A stretch of DNA of 54,107 nt from Bacteroidota bacterium (GTDB taxonomy: Bacteria > Bacteroidota > Bacteroidia > Chitinophagales > Chitinophagaceae), in contig JAEZDR010000182.1 of assembly GCA_023433265.1 (NCBI GenBank), positions 1 to 54,107 on the forward strand, written 5' to 3'. Each line of letters begins with the position of its first letter. The first letter of the stretch is position 1. Below the pieces are notes generated by a model. That model worked only from the letters and a program-made list of their open reading frames with translations, searched no databases and was not told the origin of the DNA. This document shows positions 1 through 6,577 of the stretch, one piece after another. The position numbers and the translations under genes were made by a program.

Positions 1-422
1 CAGCTAAGCCTTGGGCCCTTGGCAGCAATTGGTTCTTTAAGTATCTGTACGAGAATGTTTGGTTTACCGTTCAGCACTTCATTGATCTTGCCTGTTTTAA
101 TAATCTCAGGCTCCGACTGGAAATTGGAAAATTCTAGTCCATTTTCCGTTTTATCATTTATGGCTAACTGGGTAAACTTTAAAATAGAGCGAACGTAGGG
201 GCTTAGGTCAGTATAATGGAGAAAGGCATCTTTTTCAAAACCTACGTCAACAAAAGCAGCGTTTAAGCCAGGTATTAACTTCTTTACCTTTCCCAGGTAA
301 AGGTCGCCTACAGCAAAGCGGGCGTCTGCTTTTTCATGATGCAGTTCCACCAACTTCTTATCTTCAAGTAGGGCTATTTCAACTCCGCCGGTTGCGGCGT
401 TAATCAGTAATTCTTTGTTCAC
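1..422 (-). CDS. rng: Ribonuclease G, N-terminal part (runs off the window edge)
   Basis: The translation begins at a GTG (422-420) with NKELLINAATGGVEIALLED and continues through an S1-type RNA-binding region (VGDLYLGKVKKLIPGLNAAFVDVG, FEKDAFLHYTDL). This is the N-terminus of the RNase E/G family of single-strand endoribonucleases, which mature 16S rRNA and degrade mRNA. About 140 residues are present; the catalytic DNase I-like and Zn-link regions lie outside the window. It follows the 30-residue ribosomal-type gene on the same strand but is separated from it by a terminator-like hairpin. Family assignment is firm. The GTG start is inferred, because no in-frame ATG fits the family N-terminus. 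Confidence 0.88.
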   Translation of the reverse strand, partial: MNKELLINAATGGVEIALLEDKKLVELHHEKADARFAVGDLYLGKVKKLIPGLNAAFVDVGFEKDAFLHYTDLSPYVRSILKFTQLAINDKTENGLEFSNFQSEPEIIKTGKINEVLNGKPNILVQILKEPIAAKGPRLS

Positions 423-586
423 TTTGCAACTTTTTGTCCCGGGACAATAAATATATCCTGGTAAGCAATACTTTTCCGGTAGCAGCTATGCTTTTACATA
501 TCCCTCGCTATCCGCGGCCACCTGTTGTAGATAAGGAAAAGGTAAAGTTGCAGGTAGAGAATAAAGGGAAATAGAGAACAGTTTAA

Positions 587-612
587 AAAATGCCGGTTTT
601 ACCCGGCATTTT
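587..612 (-). terminator. Intrinsic terminator after the small basic protein gene
   Basis: A perfect 10-bp inverted repeat (AAAATGCCGG / CCGGCATTTT) has a 6-nt loop and is followed, reading the minus strand, by a T-run (complement of 585-590). It sits just after the stop of the gene at 617-709 and should end transcripts from the upstream minus-strand genes before rng. Confidence 0.75.
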
Positions 613-616
613 AAAG

Positions 617-709
617 TTATTTCTTCTTCTTATGACGGTTCTTTCTAAGTCTCTTCTTTCTTTTATGCGTCGCAATTTTATGACGCTTTCTTTTTTTACC
701 ACAAGGCAT
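617..709 (-). CDS. 30-residue basic protein, AURKAIP1/COX24-like ribosomal protein
   Basis: The ORF reads MPCGKKRKRHKIATHKRKKR and ends LRKNRHKKKK, 30 residues of which more than half are Lys, Arg or His. Bacteroidota genomes carry a near-identical protein of this size, described as an AURKAIP1/COX24-domain protein related to bacterial bS22 and mitochondrial mS38, which sit in small-subunit rRNA. The composition and the KRxRHKxxTHKRKKRxRxNRHK pattern support this by recall. It lies 25 bp after the TPR gene and just before a terminator. Third residue is Cys. It is short enough to be missed by automatic gene calling. Ribosomal location in this phylum is inferred. Confidence 0.75.
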   Translation of the reverse strand: MPCGKKRKRHKIATHKRKKRLRKNRHKKKK

Positions 710-734
710 TGTAAAAACAATTTTTATTAATGAA

Positions 735-1577
735 TCAATTCAACTGCAAAGCTTTAATCCTTTCCCCAAGATCTTCTTTCGCTTGTGGTACTTGTATTTT
801 ATCCCTGGCAACAGTGTACCATTTTATAGCATTAGCCTTATCGCTCAGTCGGTCATATGTTTCTGCAAGATGAAAAACCGCCCTTAAATTTTCGGGTTCA
901 TTCTTTATCACAGTTTCAAACCTTTTCACGGCTTTATCAAACTGACCGCTTCTAATACCACCTAAGCCGAGCATAAACTGCGCATACATATTGGTCGTAT
1001 CTTTCTCTGCCACCTGCCTTACACGCATGATTCCCTCCATTGGCTGGTCAGAGATGTTGCCAAACATGTAGCAGGCGCCGATGCCTATCTTGGCTGAGTC
1101 ATTACCGGGGTTTAGCTCAAGTACCTTCTCAAAAAGAACTTTTGTGTTGTTTCCAAGCCAGGTTTGCATCGCAGGCTCCTGCTCGCTCATCAGCTCTTCT
1201 AACAACAAATGGGCTGCAAAGGTGAGATTTTTTTCAGAATTTTCCAACTTGGCTGCTTCTCCAAAATAATAAGCGCCAAGTATGTGCTGATGTACCGAAT
1301 CCATCCAAAAGTTTCCGATGGTTCGTAAAGCTGCAATTTTTTGATTGTCCTGTGAAAGCCTGGCTTCTTGGGCGTCAAGATAACTAACCTGTTCCGGGGA
1401 AAGCCTTTTCCGGGATTCTTGAATAAGTTGTGCTGTGTTAAAAGCCGGCTGACTGAGGGGAGTTGCTACTGGACCGGAGTCTTTTGCTACTTTTTTTGGA
1501 ATAGTATTACCAAAAATAAAAAGAATTGCTACCAGGATTATCCCTCCTGATAGCAATAATATCTGTTGTTTCTTCAC
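735..1577 (-). CDS. Membrane-anchored tetratricopeptide (TPR) protein
   Basis: 280 residues. Residues 6-28 (ILLLSGGIILVAILFIFGN) form one N-terminal membrane anchor. The rest is helical, with recognisable TPR-like segments near residues 150-270, for example KVLELNPGNDSAKIGIGACY and RFETVIKNEPENLRAVFHLA. The soluble part probably faces the periplasm and acts as a protein-interaction scaffold; no catalytic motif is visible. It lies between the HU-like gene (21 bp upstream) and the 30-residue basic protein gene, all on the minus strand, so they are probably co-transcribed. The specific role is unknown. Confidence 0.8.
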   Translation of the reverse strand: MKKQQILLLSGGIILVAILFIFGNTIPKKVAKDSGPVATPLSQPAFNTAQLIQESRKRLSPEQVSYLDAQEARLSQDNQKIAALRTIGNFWMDSVHQHILGAYYFGEAAKLENSEKNLTFAAHLLLEELMSEQEPAMQTWLGNNTKVLFEKVLELNPGNDSAKIGIGACYMFGNISDQPMEGIMRVRQVAEKDTTNMYAQFMLGLGGIRSGQFDKAVKRFETVIKNEPENLRAVFHLAETYDRLSDKANAIKWYTVARDKIQVPQAKEDLGERIKALQLN

Positions 1578-1598
1578 TAATGCTGTTTTGCCCCAAAT

Positions 1599-1889
1599 TT
1601 ATTGAGGCTTATGCATTTGCTTTACTTCATTAACGAATTCTTTTGAAGGCTTGAAAGCGGGAATATAATGCTCGGGAATCTCCACGGCAATATTCTTTTT
1701 AATATTACGACCAATTTTGGCCGCCCTTTTCTTAGTAATAAAGCTTCCAAAACCGCGTATATAGATGTTTTCACCTTTCGCAAGGTTCTCTTTAATCTCT
1801 TTCAACATGGTTTCTAAGGTTACCAAAACATCAACCTTAGGAATGCCGGTTTTATCTGAAATATTGTTTATTAAATCTGATTTTCTCAT
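1599..1889 (-). CDS. HU/IHF family DNA-binding protein
   Basis: 96 residues, the usual size for HU/IHF. MRKSDLINNISDKTGIPK is the classic N-terminal helix pair. The beta-arm region runs through NIYIRGFGSFITKKRAAKIGRN, and the C-terminal part has the conserved IPAFKPSKEFVNEV. It should bend DNA and organise the nucleoid as a dimer. It is the first gene of the minus-strand group leading to rng and is divergent from mutY. A TTTG-N17-TAATTTAG element lies 35 bp upstream. HU and IHF subunits cannot be separated from sequence alone. Confidence 0.93.
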   Translation of the reverse strand: MRKSDLINNISDKTGIPKVDVLVTLETMLKEIKENLAKGENIYIRGFGSFITKKRAAKIGRNIKKNIAVEIPEHYIPAFKPSKEFVNEVKQMHKPQ

Positions 1890-1923
1890 CGTGTGATTGT
1901 TTAAGATTCAACAGATTGTGTTG

Positions 1924-1952
1924 CTAAATTAAATAACAAAAACGAGACCAAA
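1924..1952 (-). promoter_or_regulatory. Candidate promoter for the HU-like gene operon
   Basis: On the minus strand, TTTG (complement of 1949-1952) is followed after 17 nt by TAATTTAG (complement of 1924-1931). The Bacteroidota primary sigma consensus is TTTG / TAnnTTTG; only the seventh base of the -7 box differs. The -7 box lies about 35 bp before the ATG at 1889. Confidence 0.5.
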
Positions 1953-2105
1953 GGAAAAAAGATGCACCAATTTCAACAAATGTTCCGGTTTGATAATTAA
2001 CAGGTTGCTGCTACAATTGCTTAAAGTGGATAACGTAGAAACCTCTTCCCGTAGCCACGGCCGCTTTCAGATACTTATTATTTTCTACTTTTCAGGCATA
2101 AACCG

Positions 2106-3197
2106 ATGGCTAGAACCCTCACCCCTGAATCCATATCCTTGCAAAATTGCAAGGCAGTTAGAGAAGCTTTATTACGCTGGCATACCACGGAAAATTCGAG
2201 AGAAATGCCCTGGAAGGGTGAGAAAGATCCTTATAGGATATGGTTAAGCGAGGTGATATTACAGCAAACACGGGTATCGCAGGGTACTGCGTATTATAAC
2301 CGTTTCATCGCTGCCTTTCCCAACATCGGGAAGCTTGCTGCTGCTGCAGACGACGACGTATTTAAGTTGTGGGAAGGCCTGGGTTACTACTCCCGGTGCA
2401 GGAATTTGCTTTCAACCGCTCGTTATATCTCCAACGAAAGGGGAGGGATTTTCCCGAATACCTATGATGAAATAATCAGGCTTAAAGGAGTTGGTGAATA
2501 TACAGCCGCGGCTATAGCATCCTTTGCATACAATGAACCCAAAGCAGTACTGGATGGGAATGTTTTTAGGGTGTTATCGCGAATCTACGGAATTGCCGAC
2601 CCCATAGATACGGTGGAGGGCAAGCGTTTGTTTACGAGCCTTGCAGATCAAACTTTAGATGAGCGCCACCCCCGGCTATATAATCAAGCCATTATGGATT
2701 TGGGGGCCACTGTTTGTAAGCCGCAGCCCGATTGTGAATGCTGCCCGTTACGCAACAATTGTATTGCTTATAAACATTGCACCGTCAATGATTTACCTGT
2801 CAAGTCAAAACGCCTTGTAATAAAACAGCGATTCTTTACTCAGTTTGTGATGATTTCCGGCACCAGGGTATTGCTGAAGCGAAGAGAGGCGAAAGACGTT
2901 TGGCGGCATCTTTACGAGTTTGTGGCATTGGAGCATAGCGAAAAAGTAAAATCGGAAGGAAAGCACATTCAACAATGGATTGGAGATACGGGTTTTGAGG
3001 TTCTAATTGAAACAGATTACATGAAACAACAACTCACCCACCAAACGATTTTTACCAAATTCGTGGTTGTGAAGCTAGAAAAAGAGGTTGCCGTGGATGG
3101 CTATAAATGGACAAGCTTTCAATCGCTTAATGAAGTTCCGTTTCCACGGGTAACAAAAATGTTTATTGAAAAGGAACCGGCTCTGTTTAACCGGTAG
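2106..3197 (+). CDS. mutY: A/G-specific adenine glycosylase MutY
   Basis: 363 residues, normal for MutY. It excises adenine mispaired with 8-oxoguanine. LSEVILQQTRVSQ and WEGLGYYSRCRNL are MutY signatures. The helix-hairpin-helix with the catalytic Asp region reads LKGVGEYTAAAIASFA...VLDGNVFRVL. An iron-sulfur Cys set follows (CKPQPDCECCPLRNNC), then a C-terminal NUDIX-like 8-oxoG recognition domain (residues about 240-355). The first Cys spacing is five residues, whereas the family normally has six, so the cluster loop is one residue short; E7-C8-C9 offers alternative ligands. The gene stands alone on the plus strand, divergent from the HU-like gene and converging on the SUI1-like gene. Confidence 0.95.
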   Translation: MARTLTPESISLQNCKAVREALLRWHTTENSREMPWKGEKDPYRIWLSEVILQQTRVSQGTAYYNRFIAAFPNIGKLAAAADDDVFKLWEGLGYYSRCRNLLSTARYISNERGGIFPNTYDEIIRLKGVGEYTAAAIASFAYNEPKAVLDGNVFRVLSRIYGIADPIDTVEGKRLFTSLADQTLDERHPRLYNQAIMDLGATVCKPQPDCECCPLRNNCIAYKHCTVNDLPVKSKRLVIKQRFFTQFVMISGTRVLLKRREAKDVWRHLYEFVALEHSEKVKSEGKHIQQWIGDTGFEVLIETDYMKQQLTHQTIFTKFVVVKLEKEVAVDGYKWTSFQSLNEVPFPRVTKMFIEKEPALFNR

Positions 3198-3201
3198 TGG
3201 T

Positions 3202-3549
3202 TTAGCCTTTTGTCTTAGTATAGCCGTTCTTTAGTAACCACTGAAGCACTTTCGTTTTTTGATCGCCCTGTATAACAATCTCCCCGTCTTTTACGCTGCC
3301 CCCTGTTCCACAGTAGTTTTTCAGCTGTTTACCAAGGGCTTCCAGGTCTTCCTCTTTTCCAATAAAGCCGGCAACCAACGTAACTGTTTTTCCAGCCCGG
3401 CGTTTCGTGTCAATAATTACTCTCAGGGGCTGTTTGGCTGCTTCAAGAGTTTCCTGTACTTCATTACTCTCATCCTGGAAGTTGAAGTTAGGGTCGGTAC
3501 TGTAAATAAATCCCCGCGTATCGGGCTTGTGTTTTTTATTTGACGACAT
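3202..3549 (-). CDS. SUI1/YciH-like translation factor
   Basis: 115 residues. The C-terminal 75 residues match the SUI1/eIF1 fold of bacterial YciH proteins: LRVIIDTKRRAGKTVTLVAG, then LEALGKQLKNYCGTGGSVKD, then GEIVIQGDQKTKVLQWLLKNGY. The N-terminal 40 residues are acidic and low in structure. YciH-type proteins bind the small ribosomal subunit and influence initiation accuracy or stress translation; the role in this phylum is not established. The gene is 6 bp downstream of nadC on the same strand, so probably co-transcribed, and converges with mutY with 4 bp between stops. Confidence 0.88.
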   Translation of the reverse strand: MSSNKKHKPDTRGFIYSTDPNFNFQDESNEVQETLEAAKQPLRVIIDTKRRAGKTVTLVAGFIGKEEDLEALGKQLKNYCGTGGSVKDGEIVIQGDQKTKVLQWLLKNGYTKTKG

Positions 3550-3555
3550 GAAATG

Positions 3556-4419
3556 CTATTTAGTTATTACAGCCTTGAGGCTTAGGTCTAAACTTCTTGC
3601 CTGGTGTATGAGGCCGCCGACAGAAACAAAATCTACCCCTGTGGCAGCATAATCTTTTATAGTCGAAAGGTTAATTCCACCACTGGCTTCCGTTTCAAAA
3701 GCCCCGTCAATTATTTTCACGGCATCTGCCACCTCACCAGGTTTAAAGTTATCAAGCATAACCCTGAAAACTTTTCCCTTGCCGTATTTGCATACCTTTT
3801 CAACATCGCTGAGGCTGCGGGTTTCAACTTCTATCTTGATACCGGGCTTAACGCGGTTCACATAATCCCACGCTTTACTGATTGCGTTTTCAATCCCACC
3901 TGCATAGTCCAAGTGATTATCCTTAAGCATAATCATATCGTACAGGCCGAAACGATGGTTGAGACCGCCACCGATTCTAACTGCCTCTTTTTCTAACAGG
4001 CGGAAGTTAGGGGTAGTTTTTCTTGTATCCAGCAACCTCGTAGAAGAGTCCGCTAACAAAGTTGTGTACTGTCTTGTAAGCGTAGCTATACCGCTCATGC
4101 GTTGCATACAATTGAGCACCAGCCGTTCAATCTTTAATATTGTATGTATGGAAGCAGTCAATTCGAAAGCTACCTGGCCGGGCAACATTTCTTCACCGTC
4201 GTTTTTAAATATTTCCAGGTTGGCTGAGGGTTCTACATAAGCAATGATCTGTTTTGCTACTGCAACACCTGCCAATACACCTTCCTCTTTTATCTTAAGC
4301 ACAGCTTTTCCGGTTTGGCCTGCTGGTATACAGCTAAGTGTAGAATGGTCGCCATCACCCACATCCTCTTTAAGTGCTTCATCTACAAGATGCCTTAGCT
4401 TATCATCAAAACTGCTCAT
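3556..4419 (-). CDS. nadC: Nicotinate-nucleotide pyrophosphorylase (carboxylating)
   Basis: 287 residues, the usual length for NadC (quinolinate phosphoribosyltransferase), which converts quinolinate and PRPP to nicotinate mononucleotide, CO2 and PPi in de novo NAD synthesis. Visible signatures are GDGDHST (21-27), LDTRKTTP (130-137), EKEAVRIGGGLNHR (143-156), MLKDNH (164-169) and EASGGIN near the end; these supply quinolinate and phosphate contacts. It lies between the DUF4783 gene (with a terminator hairpin between them) and the SUI1-like gene. No nadA or nadB is in the window. Confidence 0.95.
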   Translation of the reverse strand: MSSFDDKLRHLVDEALKEDVGDGDHSTLSCIPAGQTGKAVLKIKEEGVLAGVAVAKQIIAYVEPSANLEIFKNDGEEMLPGQVAFELTASIHTILKIERLVLNCMQRMSGIATLTRQYTTLLADSSTRLLDTRKTTPNFRLLEKEAVRIGGGLNHRFGLYDMIMLKDNHLDYAGGIENAISKAWDYVNRVKPGIKIEVETRSLSDVEKVCKYGKGKVFRVMLDNFKPGEVADAVKIIDGAFETEASGGINLSTIKDYAATGVDFVSVGGLIHQARSLDLSLKAVITK

Positions 4420-4445
4420 AGAGCAAATCTAGCTTTTGCAAACAA

Positions 4446-4470
4446 AAACTCCCGCAATAAGCGGGAGTTT
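4446..4470 (-). terminator. Intrinsic terminator after the DUF4783 gene
   Basis: A perfect 10-bp stem (AAACTCCCGC / GCGGGAGTTT) has a 5-nt loop (AATAA) and is followed by T-rich sequence on the minus strand. It lies between the DUF4783 stop (4474) and the nadC start (4419), so nadC needs its own promoter or read-through. Confidence 0.75.
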
Positions 4471-4473
4471 GAT

Positions 4474-4851
4474 TTAGTTTATTCTAATGGTTATAATCCT
4501 GGGTTTATCCCCCTTGTTCTTAATCATGAGGGTAACATTATAATCCTTTACATCACAGTATAACTTACCGGCGAGGTACATGGTGCCGGTCATTTCCCGT
4601 TTTGATGTTACTTCAAAGTTCCTAACGCGGGATTGCTTAAAAAAAGCAGCTAATACACTTTCTGCTACCTTATTATCTGCTTGTTTCAAATCTTCTTTGC
4701 CTGGCAGCTTAATATCAACAGATTCGTCGAAATGCTGTGAAAGTTGTTGAGCATTTCCTTCAGCCAGAGCTTTTATAATGCCGTCTAATTCAACGGCTTT
4801 ATAACTAAAAGCCATTAAGCCGATTGCCAAAACCATGAGTACTTGTTTCAT
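4474..4851 (-). CDS. DUF4783 family exported protein
   Basis: 125 residues. The N-terminus (MKQVLMVLAIGLMAFSYKA) looks like a signal peptide. The mature part (LAEGNAQQLSQHFDESVDI..., ...YLAGKLYCDVKDYNVTLMIKNKGDKPRIITIRIN) matches the DUF4783 family, an NTF2-like domain of unknown function restricted to Bacteroidota and commonly next to nadC. It presumably acts in the periplasm. Two copies of ATACTTTGA in a 12-bp direct repeat (4857-4865 and 4869-4877 as read on the plus strand) lie immediately upstream of its start; their role is unknown. Confidence 0.8.
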   Translation of the reverse strand: MKQVLMVLAIGLMAFSYKAVELDGIIKALAEGNAQQLSQHFDESVDIKLPGKEDLKQADNKVAESVLAAFFKQSRVRNFEVTSKREMTGTMYLAGKLYCDVKDYNVTLMIKNKGDKPRIITIRIN

Positions 4852-4985
4852 TTTCTATACTTTGAGCAATACTTTGACTGCCGATTCTGCAACTAATTTA
4901 ATTGCATTCCCATTATTTTCAACCTGTAACTTGCGGCCTTTTACCAAACCAAGGTAACATTTAACAATTATAACCTCTTTTTATA

Positions 4986-6515
4986 ATGCAAAACAAGAAA
5001 GTTATACTGATAATCATGGATGGTTGGGGCCATGGCCAAGTGGTTTCAGCCGACGCAATACAACATGCCAATGTTCCTTTCGTTAAGTCGCTATACCACC
5101 GTTTTCCTAACACAACATTAACAACGTTTGGTGAATGGGTGGGGCTGCCCGAAGGACAGATGGGTAATAGTGAAGTGGGTCATCTAAATCTTGGCGCCGG
5201 ACGCATCGTTTACCAGGAATTACAAAGGATAAACGTCGCAATCAGAACCGGGGAACTTCAACAAAACCGGCACCTGTTGGCTTCAATCCGTTATGCTAAA
5301 GAACATAAAAAACCGTTGCATCTGATGGGATTAGTAAGTGACGGCGGAGTGCATAGTCATATCAATCACATCAAGGCTCTATGTGACGTATGTAAGCAGC
5401 AAGGCCTGGAAAACGTTTTTATTCATGCGTTTACTGATGGCCGTGACACCGACCCAAAAGGTGGGTTTGGTTACATTAGCGATCTGCAGGCTTTCCTTGA
5501 AGGAAGCGTTGGGCGCATTGCTTCTGTTAGCGGCCGCTATTATGCCATGGATAGAGATAAGCGATGGGAGCGGGTGAAGCTTGCGTACGACGCTCTTGTA
5601 CACGGCCAGGGTGTTTCAGCAGAGGATGCTATAACAGCGGTAGCGCAGAGCTACGCGAAGGATGTAACTGATGAATTCATTTTACCTACAATAATTGTAG
5701 ACGGGCAGCAAGAGCCTTTGGCGAAAATAAAAGATGGAGATGCAGTCATCTGCTTTAATTTCAGAACAGACAGGTGCAGGGAGATCACTACCGTACTTAC
5801 CCAGAGTGATTTACCACAGTACGAAATGCATAAGCTCAACCTGCATTATACCACCATGACGGAGTACGACAAGACGTACCAGGGTGTTCACGTGATATTT
5901 GAAACGGATAACCTGGAAAATACGATTGGTGAAGTGCTTGCCGCTCACGGCAAGAAACAAATAAGGATAGCTGAGACGGAAAAATATCCTCACGTTACGT
6001 TCTTTTTTAGTGGGGGTAGAGAAGAACCATTTGAGGGGGAGAAACGCATCATGTGCCCCTCCCCGAAAGTGGCCACCTACGATTTGAAGCCCGAAATGAG
6101 TGCGAACGAAATAACTGCCGCATTGTTACCCGAGATTATGAACAGTACAGCCGACTTTATCTGCCTGAACTTTGCAAACCCGGACATGGTAGGCCATACA
6201 GGTATTTGGGACGCTGTTATAAAAGCGGTGGAAACGGTTGACAACTGCGTTAAACAGGTAGTTACGGCTGCTTTGAGCTCTGGCTATACCGTGTTTTTAA
6301 CAGCGGATCATGGAAATGCAGATTTCCTTGTGAACGATGATGGTTCTCCAAATACCGCTCATACCACTAACCCTGTTCCTTTATTTATTATAGATAGTGA
6401 GTGGAAGGGAGTTGTGAAGCCAGGTAAACTGGGCGACATTGCCCCGACAATTCTAAACGTAATGGGTTTGCCTGTGCCGAACGAAATGACTGGCGAAGTA
6501 TTAATATCGAATTAA
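4986..6515 (+). CDS. gpmI: 2,3-bisphosphoglycerate-independent phosphoglycerate mutase
   Basis: 509 residues, normal for the Mn-dependent alkaline-phosphatase-superfamily enzyme that interconverts 3- and 2-phosphoglycerate in glycolysis. Metal-site and active-site motifs are MDGWG (11-15), GNSEVGHLNLGAGR (60-73) with phosphoserine S62, HAFTDGRDT, ISGRYYAMDRDKRWERVK-type substrate region (here SVSGRYYAMDRDKRWERV), CLNFANPDMVGHTG, and ADHGNAD. All expected ligands appear present. It is transcribed alone from a 134-bp divergent region shared with the DUF4783 gene and is followed by a strong bidirectional terminator. Confidence 0.97.
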   Translation: MQNKKVILIIMDGWGHGQVVSADAIQHANVPFVKSLYHRFPNTTLTTFGEWVGLPEGQMGNSEVGHLNLGAGRIVYQELQRINVAIRTGELQQNRHLLASIRYAKEHKKPLHLMGLVSDGGVHSHINHIKALCDVCKQQGLENVFIHAFTDGRDTDPKGGFGYISDLQAFLEGSVGRIASVSGRYYAMDRDKRWERVKLAYDALVHGQGVSAEDAITAVAQSYAKDVTDEFILPTIIVDGQQEPLAKIKDGDAVICFNFRTDRCREITTVLTQSDLPQYEMHKLNLHYTTMTEYDKTYQGVHVIFETDNLENTIGEVLAAHGKKQIRIAETEKYPHVTFFFSGGREEPFEGEKRIMCPSPKVATYDLKPEMSANEITAALLPEIMNSTADFICLNFANPDMVGHTGIWDAVIKAVETVDNCVKQVVTAALSSGYTVFLTADHGNADFLVNDDGSPNTAHTTNPVPLFIIDSEWKGVVKPGKLGDIAPTILNVMGLPVPNEMTGEVLISN

Positions 6516-6531
6516 GCGATGGCTTTGTATT

Positions 6532-6566
6532 AAGAAAGAGGCCGCACTTATTGCGGCCTCTTTCTT
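6532..6566. terminator. Bidirectional intrinsic terminator between gpmI and the TonB receptor
   Basis: A perfect 15-bp stem (AAGAAAGAGGCCGCA / TGCGGCCTCTTTCTT) with a 5-nt loop lies 16 bp after the gpmI stop and 12 bp from the stop of the minus-strand receptor gene. A/T-rich stem bases give a T-run on both strands. Confidence 0.88.
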
Positions 6567-6577
6567 ATTTGTTGCAA

